Shown here: one piece after another, positions 25,206-35,802 of the stretch
Layout of the letters: the number at the start of each line of letters is the position of its first letter
Numbering within the stretch: the stretch's first letter is position 1
Assembly (NCBI GenBank): GCA_022709365.1
Contig: JAKLIY010000018.1
Coordinates: forward strand, 1-64,000
Length of the DNA stretch: 64,000 bases
Source: Pseudomonadota bacterium
GTDB taxonomy: Bacteria > Pseudomonadota > Gammaproteobacteria > Competibacterales > Competibacteraceae
Direction of reading: 5' to 3'
The notes under the pieces: generated by a model
The model's input: only the letters and a program-made list of their open reading frames with translations
Told to the model about the DNA's origin: nothing
The model's database searches: none
Translations under genes and position numbers: made by a program

Positions 25206-28004
25206 CTAATTGGGAGTGATACGGTTGGCCTGATGCATCAATCCCAAGCGGATCAGGATCAACAGCGTTGCGCCGACCACCACCAGATAAACCCCTAGCT
25301 CGAAAGCCATGGCCGAAGCCAGCTCAAACTCGCCGACTGCCGGCCAGTGCAGATGATCAAAGGTCGAGGTCAGGAATGGATAGCCAAAAATCAGGCTGGA
25401 CAGACCGGTCAGCGTGGCGATCAGTAAACCCAGGCCAATGACAATGTGCATATTCCACGGCAGCCGCGAGCGCATCCAGGCCGCACCGTTTGACAGGTAT
25501 TGCATGATCAGCGCGACGGCGGTGATCAAACCGGCAATGAACCCGCCGCCCGGCAGATTATGACCGCGCAGGAAAATGAAGATCGCCACCAGCAACGCCA
25601 GCGGCAGCAACAAACGGGTCAGCGAGGACAGAATGACCGGATGCAGGTCCGGGTCCCAGGCGCGGCCCTGGGCGTCCTGCTCGGGACCGTCCAAGCGCAG
25701 CGACGCCAACATGGCGTAGATGCCCATGCCAGCCAGCGCCAGCACACTGATTTCGCCCAGCGTGTCGTAGCCCCGGAAGTCCACCAGGATCACGTTGACC
25801 ACATTGCCGCCGCCGCCCCCCGGAACGCTGTTAGCCAGGAAATAGCCAGCGATGGTTTCGTAGGGTCGGGTGACTACCGCCCAGGTCAGCGCCGCCGCGC
25901 TGCTGCCAGCCGCAACCGCCAACAGTATCTGCCAGCGTTGCTGCGCCAGATCGGTTTCAACCGGGCTATGCTGCGGCAGGAAATACAGGGCCAGCAGCAA
26001 CAACACGATAGTGACTACCTCGACCGAAAGCTGAGTCAGCACCAGATCGGGTGCGGAAAATTTAATGAAGATCAGCGCCACCACCAGACCCACCGCGCCA
26101 GTCAAAATCAGGGCGATCAGGCGTTGTCGGTGCAGCCAGACCGCGCTGATGGCGGCGGCCAGCAGGCTCAGCGTCGCCAGCAGGCTGACGCCATCGACCG
26201 AGGTCCGGGGTCGGCTTCCGGTCAGCGGCATCGAGGCGCTGAGGAAACCCGCCAGTCCCAACATCAGGGCGGACAGGATGAACACGAAAAGCATTCGCTG
26301 CAACGAGCCGGTATCCAGTCGTTGCGTCACAGCCTGGGTCAACGTGAACAGTCCGTTCAGCAGGCGTTGATAGAGCGCTTTCGCCTCCAGCCGGTGTTCG
26401 TGGCGTTCGTAAAAAGTGAACAGCGGCCGGCGACCGAGGTAGGTCAGACCGCCGCCGATGAGCGCGATGACGCTCATCCACAGCGCCGGGCTGAAGCCAT
26501 GCCAGATCGCCAGATCATGTTCTGGCAGCGGTCCCTGTAAAACGCCTATTGAGGCAACGGCCAGGATCGGCTCTACGGTGATCGCCGGGAAGATGCCGAC
26601 CAGCAGACAGAGGGCGACCAGGATCTCCACGGGAACCTTCATCCAGCGCGGCGGCTCATGTGGGGTTTTGGGCAGATTAATCGGTTCACCGTTGAAGAAC
26701 ACGTCGTGGATGAAGCGCAGCGAATAAGCCACGGCGAAGACGCCAGCTACAGTCACCGCCGCCGGCAACAGCCAGCCGAAGCGCATTTGGGTGGTGACGC
26801 CGACTGCTTCGGCGAAGAACATTTCCTTGGAGAGGAACCCGTTGAGCAAGGGGACGCCAGCCATGGCCGCCGACGCCACCATGGACAGCGCAGCGGTGTG
26901 CGGCATGAACTTCCACAGGCCGTTGATACGGCGCATATCGCGGCTGCCGGTTTCGTGGTCGATAATGCCCGCCGCCATGAACAGCGAGGCTTTGAACGTG
27001 GCGTGGTTGATGATATGGAACACTCCGGCGACGGCAGCGAGCGGGGTGCCGATGCCAAAGAGCAGGGTAATTAACCCCAGGTGGCTGATGGTGGAATAAG
27101 CGAGCAAGCCCTTGAGATCGTGCTGGAACAGGGCGATGAACGCGCCGATCAGCAAGGTTGTCAGGCCCACCCCACCGACCAGCATCGACCATTCGGGAGT
27201 GCCGGATAGTGCGGGGAATAACCGCGCCAGCAGAAACACTCCCGCTTTCACCAGGGTGGCCGAATGCAGATAGGCGGACACCGGCGTCGGCGCGGCCATG
27301 GCGCTGGGCAGCCAAAAGTGGAAAGGAAACTGGGCGGATTTGGTGAACGCGCCGAGCAGCACCAGAATTAGCATCGGCAGATAGAGCGGATCAGCGTGAA
27401 TCACGTCGCCAGAAGCCAGAATCACGGATAGGTCATAACTGCCGGCTATCTTGCCGAGCAGGAGAAATCCGCCGAGCAGCGCCAGACCACCGGCGCCGGT
27501 CACGGTCAACGCCATGCGTGCGCCATTACGGGCTTCGGTGCGCTGCTGCCAGTAGCTGATCAGCAGGAAAGAGGACAGGCTGGTCAGTTCCCAGAAGATC
27601 AGAAGCTGAATGATATTTTCGGACAGCGCCACGCCGAGCATGGAACCCATGAACAGCAGCAGGCTGGCGTAGAAACGGCCCATGCTGTCGTTGGGCGAGA
27701 GGTAGTAACGGGCATAAAGAATAATCAACAGGCCGATCAGCAGGATCAGCAGGGCAAACAGTAGGCTGAGACCATCCAGGCGGAAGGCGAGATCGAGACC
27801 GGCGGTCGGCATCCACGAAAAGCGCTGGATGAGCGTTTGTCCGGCAAACGGGGCGGAAGCCAGCGGCAATAACCAGGCCAAGGCAATCAGCGTGACTAAG
27901 CCGGCGATCCATGCCGCGTGCAACCGGCCTCGATGGGAAACCCAGGCCACCAGCGCCGCGCCGAGAAACGGGGTAAGAATGACGAGCAACAGACTCATGA
28001 CCAA
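25206..28004 (-). CDS. mrpA: Na+/H+ antiporter subunit MrpA fused to MrpB
   Basis: A 932-residue subunit. The NuoL-like antiporter region carries [17 protein letters not shown] and [31 protein letters not shown], in pieces. The DUF4040-like segment typical of long MrpA ends near residue 780. From about 790 ([20 protein letters not shown]) to the end the sequence matches MrpB, including [14 protein letters not shown]. The MrpA-MrpB fusion, with order AB-C-D-E-F-G, marks a group 2 (Pha/Sha-type) operon. The complex exchanges cytosolic Na+ for external H+ and supports pH and salt tolerance. It is the first gene of the operon and is preceded by the APC permease. Confidence 0.94.
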   Translation of the reverse strand: MVMSLLLVILTPFLGAALVAWVSHRGRLHAAWIAGLVTLIALAWLLPLASAPFAGQTLIQRFSWMPTAGLDLAFRLDGLSLLFALLILLIGLLIILYARYYLSPNDSMGRFYASLLLFMGSMLGVALSENIIQLLIFWELTSLSSFLLISYWQQRTEARNGARMALTVTGAGGLALLGGFLLLGKIAGSYDLSVILASGDVIHADPLYLPMLILVLLGAFTKSAQFPFHFWLPSAMAAPTPVSAYLHSATLVKAGVFLLARLFPALSGTPEWSMLVGGVGLTTLLIGAFIALFQHDLKGLLAYSTISHLGLITLLFGIGTPLAAVAGVFHIINHATFKASLFMAAGIIDHETGSRDMRRINGLWKFMPHTAALSMVASAAMAGVPLLNGFLSKEMFFAEAVGVTTQMRFGWLLPAAVTVAGVFAVAYSLRFIHDVFFNGEPINLPKTPHEPPRWMKVPVEILVALCLLVGIFPAITVEPILAVASIGVLQGPLPEHDLAIWHGFSPALWMSVIALIGGGLTYLGRRPLFTFYERHEHRLEAKALYQRLLNGLFTLTQAVTQRLDTGSLQRMLFVFILSALMLGLAGFLSASMPLTGSRPRTSVDGVSLLATLSLLAAAISAVWLHRQRLIALILTGAVGLVVALIFIKFSAPDLVLTQLSVEVVTIVLLLLALYFLPQHSPVETDLAQQRWQILLAVAAGSSAAALTWAVVTRPYETIAGYFLANSVPGGGGGNVVNVILVDFRGYDTLGEISVLALAGMGIYAMLASLRLDGPEQDAQGRAWDPDLHPVILSSLTRLLLPLALLVAIFIFLRGHNLPGGGFIAGLITAVALIMQYLSNGAAWMRSRLPWNMHIVIGLGLLIATLTGLSSLIFGYPFLTSTFDHLHWPAVGEFELASAMAFELGVYLVVVGATLLILIRLGLMHQANRITPN

Positions 28005-28044
28005 GAGCTTCCTTCGTCAGGGATCAGCGATTTGCGCAAATCGC

Positions 28045-30027
28045 CTAAATCTTGATCGGCGTCACGATCATCTGGATTTCTCGCAGATGCAGTCGACGTT
28101 GCATGGCGATGGCGGTGTGATTGTGCAGCCATGAAATCAGCCAGCTTTCATCGTCAAAAATCAACTTGCTACCCAGGCACACGCTGTTGGGATATTCGAT
28201 AGTGACCTGCATCACCAACTTTTCCAGCTCGGACTCTACATCGGTGCCATAGGCGGCATAAGACGTTGCCGCCCAGCCCTGGTTGTGGCAGTAGTGAAGA
28301 TAGTACCGCAGCGAGTTCTCGATCTGATACTGCAACGAGCGTAATGCACCCTTGCCGCCGTAGCTTTCCGCATCAACTTCGCCGACGCTCAGAAAAATGA
28401 AATTCTTGAAATGGCCGGTAAAAACCTCATTGAGCCATTTGAGCGTATACATCCCCAAGCCGCGATTCTTGCCGACCAGGAAAATCGCCGTGGGCAACGT
28501 TGAGTCCAGTGGCGGTTCCGGCAAATCCTCTTCCCAGTCCGGGCGCGGCGCATAGAGCGCATCGACCGTGCGCAACTGCTGGCGGACCCGGTCGTAATGA
28601 CGCCGGATTAATGCGCAGAGGGTGATGGTCAGGCCGGTGATCAGCAGGGTCAGCCAGCCGCCCTCGGTGAATTTTTCCACAATCGTGATGATCAGGATGC
28701 CTCCGGCGACGATCAGGCCGAGCAACGACAGCGGCAAGCGCGACTTCCAGCGATCTTCATCATAGCGGTTGGTCCACCAGTGCTTGCATAGGCCGAGCAG
28801 TGACAGCGAGAAGGTCAGAAATACGTTGATGCTATAGAGCACCACCAGCACCGACACATCGCCCTCGGTCCACATCAGGATGAACAACGCACCAATGCCC
28901 ATCAGATAAATGCCATTCTGGGTGACCAGTCGGCCGGACAGGTTACGAAACTGGCGCGGCACCCAGGAATCGACCGCCATGTAGGCTAGCACTCGCGGGC
29001 CGCCGAGAAAGCCGGTGTTGGCGGCGACGAAGAGTAATCCCGCCTCCAGGATCAGGATGATCGCCAGTAGACCATAGCTGACGATTGGATCGAGCCGCCA
29101 ACTGTCGATGATGGCGCCGAAAGTGACTGCATTCAGTGTCTGGTGGGGGACGTATTGGGCGTTCCAGAGTAGATAGAGCAGGATGACGCCGCCCGCAGTA
29201 AAGCTGAGCGCAACCGCCATGTAGAGCATGGTGTAGCGGCCAGTGGTGACCCGTGGCTCTCGCAGCAGGTTGACGTTGTTAGACACGGCTTCCAGACCGG
29301 TGTAGGTACCGCCGCCCAGCGAATAAGCGCGCAGGAACAGCGAGACGGCGAAAAGCCAGCCCATCTGCTCGGTCAGTTGGTTAGTTTCAGTGATCGTGTC
29401 CGGGATCAGCGCGGGCAGACCTTCCGAATGGGCAATGATGCCGTAAATGATCAGGAAAGCGTGGGTTAGAATGAAACCGAGAAAGATGGGCAGCAGCACC
29501 CGGAGGGATTCTTTCATGCCGCGCAGGTTAAGGACGATCAAAGCTATGCCCAGCGCTATTTCCGTCATCAGTTTATAATCTTGAGCACCGGGCGGCAGCA
29601 AACTGAACAGGGCGTCCACGCCTGCAGCGATAGAGATCGCGATAGTCAGCACATAATCCACCAGCAGCGCCGAGCCGGATACCAGTCCGGCTCGGGAACC
29701 GAGCAACTGGGTAGCGACCTTGTAACCGCCGCCGCCGCTGGGGAACAATTCGATGACCTGGTTGTAGGCCAGGGCGATGATGAAGACGGTCATAAAGGTG
29801 GCGGCGGCCAGGTACAGGCCAAAATGCGTATGACGGCCCAGCGCCAGAAACGCTTCCTGGGGGCCATAGCAGGCCGAGGATAACCCATCGGCACCGAGAC
29901 TGATCCAGGCCAGAAATGCGACCAGGGCGATGTTATGGTGGGTATCCGGGTAGTGGGGGGCAGTCGAATGGAGCGGGTCTTGCGGCTTGCCAATGACCGC
30001 TTCTTTGACTTTATCAGCGAACGGCAT
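28045..30027 (-). CDS. APC-superfamily permease with C-terminal cytosolic domain
   Basis: A 660-residue transporter. About twelve helices are followed, from residue 480, by a soluble domain (ALIRRHYDRV to the end). The TM1 region SLGADGLSSACYGPQEAF and the TM6-like AYSLGGGTYTGLEAVSNNV resemble KimA/KUP-like APC potassium importers and amino-acid permeases. The C-terminal half carries GKNRGLGMYTLKWLNEVF and has a universal-stress-like fold appearance. It is directly upstream of mrpA on the same strand (40 bases), which would fit an ion-homeostasis role. The substrate remains uncertain. Confidence 0.82.
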   Translation of the reverse strand: MPFADKVKEAVIGKPQDPLHSTAPHYPDTHHNIALVAFLAWISLGADGLSSACYGPQEAFLALGRHTHFGLYLAAATFMTVFIIALAYNQVIELFPSGGGGYKVATQLLGSRAGLVSGSALLVDYVLTIAISIAAGVDALFSLLPPGAQDYKLMTEIALGIALIVLNLRGMKESLRVLLPIFLGFILTHAFLIIYGIIAHSEGLPALIPDTITETNQLTEQMGWLFAVSLFLRAYSLGGGTYTGLEAVSNNVNLLREPRVTTGRYTMLYMAVALSFTAGGVILLYLLWNAQYVPHQTLNAVTFGAIIDSWRLDPIVSYGLLAIILILEAGLLFVAANTGFLGGPRVLAYMAVDSWVPRQFRNLSGRLVTQNGIYLMGIGALFILMWTEGDVSVLVVLYSINVFLTFSLSLLGLCKHWWTNRYDEDRWKSRLPLSLLGLIVAGGILIITIVEKFTEGGWLTLLITGLTITLCALIRRHYDRVRQQLRTVDALYAPRPDWEEDLPEPPLDSTLPTAIFLVGKNRGLGMYTLKWLNEVFTGHFKNFIFLSVGEVDAESYGGKGALRSLQYQIENSLRYYLHYCHNQGWAATSYAAYGTDVESELEKLVMQVTIEYPNSVCLGSKLIFDDESWLISWLHNHTAIAMQRRLHLREIQMIVTPIKI

Positions 30028-30100
30028 AATGGATTCTCGTCGCGGGTTTTTCTGGTGTCATTGCGACACTATACCTTAAATTAAAGACGCTAATACAGCG

Positions 30101-30226
30101 TTATAAAATCAATATGTTAACCAAGTTATACGCGCCTTGATATGCTTCCACCTGAACGCCCAGTCGTCGCCAGACGGCGGCAGCGTTGGCAATTTGTTGG
30201 GAGACCCCACTGTGAACGAGCGTCAT
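30101..30226 (-). CDS. Short ORF after bluB, possible gene remnant
   Basis: A 41-codon ORF (MTLVHSGVSQQIANAAAVW, then RRLGVQVEAYQGAYNLVNIL) begins 33 bases after the bluB stop. It looks protein-like but I recognise no family. It may be a tail of a lost gene. The surrounding 230-base gap also holds AT-rich sequence (30050-30120) ahead of the APC permease start. Confidence 0.25.
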   Translation of the reverse strand: MTLVHSGVSQQIANAAAVWRRLGVQVEAYQGAYNLVNILIL

Positions 30227-30259
30227 GGTGTCTCAGTATCCAGCGATTTTGGGTTCGCC

Positions 30260-30940
30260 TCAGACCGGCCAGCTATTTTCCGCAACCAGCGTATGCAATG
30301 GCTGACGCTCCGCCCAACCTTCCAGTTCCAACATTGGCTTCTCATAAAAGCGTTCAGCCGGTCCCAAACACAGCACTGCGACCGGCCAGGCGCCAGGCGG
30401 CATCGCCAACAAGGTTGCCAAGGCTTCAGGATCGAACAGCGATACCCAACCCAATCCCAGACCCTCAGCACGGGCTGCCAGCCACAAATTCTGAATGGCG
30501 CAGGCCACCGACGCCAGATCCATCTCCGGCAGGGTGCGTCGCCCGAACACATACCGTTCGCGGCCCTCCATCAGCGCCGCCACCAACAACTCTGCGCATT
30601 CCAACACGCCTTCCACCTTTAACCGCATGAACTCATCCTCCCGCTGACCCAGCGCCTCGGCGGTGCAGCAGCGCTCCGCCTCGACCAGCGCATGAATCGC
30701 GGTCCGCAAAGCCGGATCGGTAATGCGGATAAAGCGCCAGGGTTGCATGAAACCCACGCTTGGCCCTTGATGGGCTGCTGCCAGCAATCGGGTGAGCTGC
30801 GCTTCTGGTACGCTGCCCGGACGGAAGTGGCGAATATCGCGGCGCAGCGCGATGGCCTTATAGACAGCAGCGATTTCGGCGTCATCGAACTGGTGAGGGT
30901 TTACCAATGGGTCCGTGGGCGAGCGAAGATTAGCGTTCAT
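30260..30940 (-). CDS. bluB: 5,6-dimethylbenzimidazole synthase
   Basis: A flavin-destroying nitroreductase-fold enzyme that turns reduced FMN and O2 into the lower ligand of vitamin B12. Family blocks are YKAIALRRDIRHFRPG, AAHQGPSVGFMQPWRFI, and FGRRTLPEMDLASVACAIQNLWLAARAEGLGLGWVSLFDP in pieces. From ATG 30940 it has 226 residues, the usual length. In-frame starts further upstream (30973, 31048) exist but none has a good ribosome-binding site. No other cobalamin gene is in the window. Confidence 0.9.
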   Translation of the reverse strand: MNANLRSPTDPLVNPHQFDDAEIAAVYKAIALRRDIRHFRPGSVPEAQLTRLLAAAHQGPSVGFMQPWRFIRITDPALRTAIHALVEAERCCTAEALGQREDEFMRLKVEGVLECAELLVAALMEGRERYVFGRRTLPEMDLASVACAIQNLWLAARAEGLGLGWVSLFDPEALATLLAMPPGAWPVAVLCLGPAERFYEKPMLELEGWAERQPLHTLVAENSWPV

Positions 30941-31223
30941 CAAAAGATATCGGTTGGCCTGAGAATTGAGCATATTGTAGCGCAGGATAGTAAGCGACTT
31001 TGCCAAAATTCCGGCAGTCGCCGCGCACTGACAGCCCCGGCTGACCATAGATGCAAGCCACCTCTACGCATCAGCGGCACTTAAACGGGAGAATTGCTGG
31101 TATGGACGCTGCCGATCATTCTTGCTGCTCCCGAAAAAGAGATTGATATTTGCAAAAATCCCGAATTTAGCCTAATCCAATCCCATCAGCTTGTATAAAT
31201 GAATCGTTGAGGAGAGCCATCAC

Positions 31224-34200
31224 ATGTGCAGCAGCGCCCGAACCTCCCCACTTCGGTTGTTTTCCCTGCTCCTGGCACTGCTGCTCCTGGCGGGATTCCA
31301 CGTCCTACCCCCCGCTCAAGCCGCAGCCATCCCACCCGGTCTACTGACGCAGATTCCAACGCCCCTGCATCCGTGGCTGGATTGGGCGCTGCGCGATCTG
31401 CCCCAGTTACGCTGTCCGGTGTATTACGATCAACCGACCCGGCGTCAGTGCCTCTGGCCGTCGGCGCTGGCGCTGCGGCTGGACCACCGGGGCGGCGAAT
31501 TTACCCAGCGGACGCATCACGATGCTGAAGCCTGGCTGACGCTGCCCGGCGACCGACGCCATTGGCCACAGGACGTGCGGCTGAATGATCAGCCGGTCGT
31601 CGTGCTGGAACAGGCGGGACGACCTGCGCTCAAGGCCGCGCCCGGCGATCATGTCGTGACCGGGCGTTTTTTCTGGAGCGCGCTGCCGGATTCCATCCGC
31701 CTTCCGCCGGATAATGCGTTGCTCGACTTATCCATCGACGGTCGCCCGGCGCAAGCGGATCGGCTGGAAAAGGACGGGATCTTGTGGCTGCGCCAGCGGC
31801 CCGTCGCGCCCGCCCAACAGGACGCGCTCGACGTGCAGGTCTTCCGGCTGTTGAGCGATGGTATTCCGTTCACTATCACCACTCGACTGGAACTGCGCGT
31901 CTCCGGGCAGGCGCGGGAGGAACTGCTGGGACCGGCGTTGTTGCCAGCATTTCTGCCCTTGGCACTTGACAGTCCCTTGCCGGCCCGGCTGGAAGCCGAT
32001 GGCCGCTTGCGGGTACAACTGCGTCCGGGAACCTGGACGATCAGCCTGACCGCCCGTCATCGGGGACCGCTGGACGCCCTAAACCTGCCCGCTGCCGAAA
32101 CGCCCTGGCCGGCCCAGGAAATCTGGAGTTTCCAGGCGCAAAACGCTTTGCGGGTCGTCCAGGTTGAAGGCGCACCGGCCCTCGATCCGACCCAAACGAA
32201 TCTGCCCGAAGCCTGGCGTTCCTGGCCGGCCTATCTGTTGCAGCCCGGCGAAACTCTGCGCTTCATCACCCGCACCCGGGGCGTCGCCGAACCCGCGCCG
32301 GAGCGGCTGACTCTGAGCCGCACGCTGTGGCTGGATTTCGCCGGCGGCGGCTACACCGTCCAGGATCGACTGAGCGGCTCGCTCGACGCCACGCGCCTGA
32401 ACGCTGCGCCAGCCTTGCGGCTGGGCCGGGTGGCAATCAACGGTGAAGATCAATTCATCACCGAGCAGTCCGACATCGAGGGCAGCGGGGTGGAAGTGCG
32501 GTCATTGAATCTTCTGCAACTGACCGCCGACAGCCGGCTGGAACCGGCAACCATTGACGATCTGCCGGCCGTCGGCTGGCTTATCGCCCCGCAACGCATG
32601 GACGCGACATTGAATTTACCGCCCGGCTGGCGATTGTTGGCGGCGGCGGGACCGGATCACACCGGCAATGCCTGGCTGCATTCCTGGAATCTGCTCGACC
32701 TGTTCATCGTACTGATCATCGCCCTGGCCTTCGCCAAATTGTGGAGCGTCGGCTGGGGTCTGATCGCCCTGGCCGGGATGCTGCTGATCTACCATGAAGC
32801 CAACGCCCCGCTGTATGTCTGGCTCAACGTGCTGGCGGCTATCGCCCTGCTGCGGGTATTGCCGCCGGGCCGGCTCCACAAATTGATCGAGTTCTATCGC
32901 CGCCTGGCGTTACTGGCGCTGCTGATCATCGGCGGACTGTTTGCCGTTCAACAGGTGCGCAGCGCGTTGTATCCCCAACTGGAACCCTTCGCCCTCAGCC
33001 CGACCGCCTTCGACGTCATGCCGCCCGCCGCCATGCCGACGACTCCGGCTCTGGAGGAGAAACAGAACGCCTACAGCGCCTATAACCGTGCGCAGTCATT
33101 TGAACAGCAAGCCAAAAGTAAACAGTCGCAACGGCTCCAGCAGCAGTATGCAGCCAATATCAAGGTGCAAACCGGGCCGGGTGTGCCCGTCTGGAACTGG
33201 CAACGGGCGACCCTGCGCTGGAGCGGGCCGGTGGCGATGGATGAACGCCTGCGCCTGTGGCTGTTGCCGCCCTGGGGAACCCGCCTGTGGCTGCTAGCCG
33301 GACTGACGTTAATGCTGATCATGAGCACACGGGTGTTCGTGATCAGCGGGAAGGCGTCTTCCCCGTCCACGCCTGCGCCGGAAACAGGGAAACCTGCGAC
33401 GGCAATAACGGCGCTGACTCTGTTGGCAGGAGTGCTGCTGCTGGGAACGGTATCACCCGCTCAGGCGCAATTTCCATCCCCGGAACTGCTTAATGATCTG
33501 CGCGATCATCTGGCCAAACCGCCGGATTGTGCGCGCTGCAGCGATCTGGCGGCGCTGACGCTGAACGTCGATCACGATGATCTGCGCCTGCGGCTGGCGC
33601 TGCACGCTCAGACCGACACCGCCATGCCGCTGCCGTTGCCTGATGAAGGGCTGATTCTGCGAGCCATTGAACTGGACGGCCAGCCGGCGATCCTGTTGCG
33701 GGACGGTCAACGACTATGGTTACGATTGCCGTCGGGTTTGCACGAATTGACGATCATCGCCGCCGTGCCGGCCACGGTCGCCACCCTGCAACTACCGCTG
33801 CCGATGACGCCGGGCCGGGTGGAATTGAACGCGGAGGGTTGGCAGGTCGAGGGCTATGTCGAGGGCCGCGCCGACCAGCAATTGCAACTGACCCGGCAGC
33901 GTCCCCTCTCCGCCGATTCATCCGCTGCCGGCGGATCGAACAGCCCGGTGTTGCAAGCTGGAGTGATGCCGCCCTTCGTACAGGTTGAGCGAGAGATCCT
34001 CCTAGACGTAGATTGGTCGGTGGAAACCCGAGTGCGGCGGCTAAGTCAGGCGGATTCGGCAGCGGTCGTAGAAATTCCACTGCTGCCCGGCGAGCGGGTC
34101 ACGACCCCGGACATTCGAGTGCGCGATGGACGAGTGTTGCTCAACTTGCCGCCGGATCGCGCCGAGATCGGCTGGACGGCGACCTTGAGCCGTGCCGATG

Positions 34201-35333
34201 CGTTGAATCTTCAGGCGGCGGACCTTGAGAGTCTGGTGGAAATCTGGCGACTGCACACCGGCTCGTTGTGGCATGTGCAAAGCGCCGGTATTCCGCTGGT
34301 GCAGCGCGTCGATGCGCAAGGCGAGTGGCTGCCGGAATGGCGACCCTGGCCGGGCGAAGCGGTGACGTTAAATATCACTCGCCCGGAGGGTGCGCCGGGT
34401 GGTACGGTCACGATCGACCGCAGTCGTTTACAGTTGAGTCCGGGACAACGGTTGAGCGAGGTAACTCTGGAAATGAGCATCCGCACCAGTCGCGGCGGGG
34501 ATCATCCGGTGATGTTGCCGCCGGGCGCAGTGCTGACCGGGGTGCGGATCAATGACCTCGCACAACCGCTCCAGCAGCAGGAGCAGCGGATCGTTCTGCC
34601 GCTGGTTCCCGGCATCCAGTCGGTCGTCCTGACCTGGCGCAGTGAGGAGAATCTCGGTTGGCGATATGAAACGCCGCCGGTGGATTTAGGCGGTCCCAGC
34701 GTGAACGCGACGGTGAGTCTGAATCTGCCGCGTGACCGCTGGCTGCTGTGGACGAATGGCCCGGCGATGGGGCCAGCAGTGCTGTTCTGGGGGATGCTGG
34801 CGGTGATTCTGGCCGGGGCCATCGGGCTGGCGCGATTCAGCGGCGCACCGATGCGGACGCATCAGTGGTTCCTGCTGGGGATTGGTTTGAGTCAGAGCCA
34901 TATCATCGCCATTCTGCTGGTCGCCGGCTGGCTGTTGCTGCTGGCGCGACGGAAAGCGCTGGCGGAATCAGCAGTGATGAGTGCATTCAAGTTCGATCTG
35001 GTACAAGTCGGGCTGGTCGTGTTGACGCTGGCGGCGCTGGCGGCGTTGCTCAGCGCGGTGGAGCAGGGCTTGCTGGGAACGCCGGATATGCAGGTAGCCG
35101 GCAACAATTCCAGCGCCTGGCAGTTGGGCTGGTATCAGGATCGCCTGGCTGGACCATTGCCTACCGCCTGGGTGATTTCCGCGCCGCTGCTGGTCTATCG
35201 GGGGCTGATGCTGGCCTGGGCGCTGTGGCTGGCGCTGGCGCTGCTCCAATGGCTGAGTTGGGGCTGGAGTTGCTTCAGCGCCGGCGGGGTGTGGCGACCT
35301 TTGCGGCGGCACACATCGACCGAAGCTCATTGA
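31224..35333 (+). CDS. Very large two-halved membrane and periplasmic protein, unknown function
   Basis: This 1369-residue protein is not assignable to a named family by eye. It starts with a signal peptide (LFSLLLALLLLAGFHV...PPAQA). A beta-rich exported region (about 35-490), a helix cluster (about 488-580), a soluble linker (585-685) and another helix pair come next. A second segment that looks like an internal signal peptide (LLLGTVSPAQAQ, about 740-755) then begins a second beta-rich region (755-1190). A final helix cluster (1190-1355) ends the protein. The two beta regions start alike: LRDLPQLRCPV...CLWPSALALRLD versus LRDHLAKPPDCARCSDLAALTLNVD, each with two cysteines and followed by LNDQPVVVLE or LDGQPAILLR. 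This suggests duplication of a secreted unit. GAGGAG lies before ATG 31224. Confidence 0.75.
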   Translation: MCSSARTSPLRLFSLLLALLLLAGFHVLPPAQAAAIPPGLLTQIPTPLHPWLDWALRDLPQLRCPVYYDQPTRRQCLWPSALALRLDHRGGEFTQRTHHDAEAWLTLPGDRRHWPQDVRLNDQPVVVLEQAGRPALKAAPGDHVVTGRFFWSALPDSIRLPPDNALLDLSIDGRPAQADRLEKDGILWLRQRPVAPAQQDALDVQVFRLLSDGIPFTITTRLELRVSGQAREELLGPALLPAFLPLALDSPLPARLEADGRLRVQLRPGTWTISLTARHRGPLDALNLPAAETPWPAQEIWSFQAQNALRVVQVEGAPALDPTQTNLPEAWRSWPAYLLQPGETLRFITRTRGVAEPAPERLTLSRTLWLDFAGGGYTVQDRLSGSLDATRLNAAPALRLGRVAINGEDQFITEQSDIEGSGVEVRSLNLLQLTADSRLEPATIDDLPAVGWLIAPQRMDATLNLPPGWRLLAAAGPDHTGNAWLHSWNLLDLFIVLIIALAFAKLWSVGWGLIALAGMLLIYHEANAPLYVWLNVLAAIALLRVLPPGRLHKLIEFYRRLALLALLIIGGLFAVQQVRSALYPQLEPFALSPTAFDVMPPAAMPTTPALEEKQNAYSAYNRAQSFEQQAKSKQSQRLQQQYAANIKVQTGPGVPVWNWQRATLRWSGPVAMDERLRLWLLPPWGTRLWLLAGLTLMLIMSTRVFVISGKASSPSTPAPETGKPATAITALTLLAGVLLLGTVSPAQAQFPSPELLNDLRDHLAKPPDCARCSDLAALTLNVDHDDLRLRLALHAQTDTAMPLPLPDEGLILRAIELDGQPAILLRDGQRLWLRLPSGLHELTIIAAVPATVATLQLPLPMTPGRVELNAEGWQVEGYVEGRADQQLQLTRQRPLSADSSAAGGSNSPVLQAGVMPPFVQVEREILLDVDWSVETRVRRLSQADSAAVVEIPLLPGERVTTPDIRVRDGRVLLNLPPDRAEIGWTATLSRADALNLQAADLESLVEIWRLHTGSLWHVQSAGIPLVQRVDAQGEWLPEWRPWPGEAVTLNITRPEGAPGGTVTIDRSRLQLSPGQRLSEVTLEMSIRTSRGGDHPVMLPPGAVLTGVRINDLAQPLQQQEQRIVLPLVPGIQSVVLTWRSEENLGWRYETPPVDLGGPSVNATVSLNLPRDRWLLWTNGPAMGPAVLFWGMLAVILAGAIGLARFSGAPMRTHQWFLLGIGLSQSHIIAILLVAGWLLLLARRKALAESAVMSAFKFDLVQVGLVVLTLAALAALLSAVEQGLLGTPDMQVAGNNSSAWQLGWYQDRLAGPLPTAWVISAPLLVYRGLMLAWALWLALALLQWLSWGWSCFSAGGVWRPLRRHTSTEAH

Positions 35334-35743
35334 TAGCCCGTCCCCTCACGCCGCTTGTGTTGGAGTTTCTCAGGCTCCAAGTCCCGCACTATCGGATAGG
35401 TGATCTTCCCGGATTTTGAGACCGCTGTGCCTTCAGCGCGGGTCGGGAGTACGGCAACTGTGGTCGGTTCACCCCATTTGAGCGCCTTAGCCATGGAGTT
35501 GGTCTTAGCCACGGTTTCCGGCATGACAATAGTCGCCGCTATCTGATAGTGACGGGCTGCTAACGCGACGCCTTAGGTATGATTGCCGACACTGGCGACC
35601 ATCACTCCTTTAGCTCGTTCCGCCTCGGACAGGCTGGCGATTTTGTTGAACGCGCCGCGCACTTTGAAAGAACCGGTGCGTTGCAGATTTTCCAACTTCA
35701 GAAACACCCTTGGCCGTTCTCCCGAACAAATGGCTGATTTCAT
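35327..35743 (-). pseudogene. Threonine dehydratase (IlvA-like) N-terminal remnant
   Basis: From ATG 35743 the product reads [29 protein letters not shown], in pieces, with the PLP lysine of SFKVRGAF, then [13 protein letters not shown]. An in-frame TAA (35575-35573) follows, replacing the expected glutamine codon of GNHAQG. The frame continues with GVALAARHYQIAATIVMPET, after which family similarity stops at about 35500 and unrelated sequence runs to a stop at 35327. The catalytic domain is therefore truncated and dead. Confidence 0.75.
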
Positions 35744-35802
35744 GCAGCCGGTGCGCCCGGCCGCCCGCTTTGTAGCGGGCGGACTAATACGACGTATCAG
35801 CC

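Noticed and set aside
25500-26540. 346-codon plus-strand open frame inside mrpA
   Set aside because: It lies fully antisense to a clearly conserved MrpA gene and is rich in Gln/Arg/His, typical of a shadow frame in GC-rich DNA.
30941-31223. Cobalamin riboswitch upstream of bluB
   Set aside because: I looked for the B12-box and the conserved core motifs on the minus strand and did not find a convincing match.
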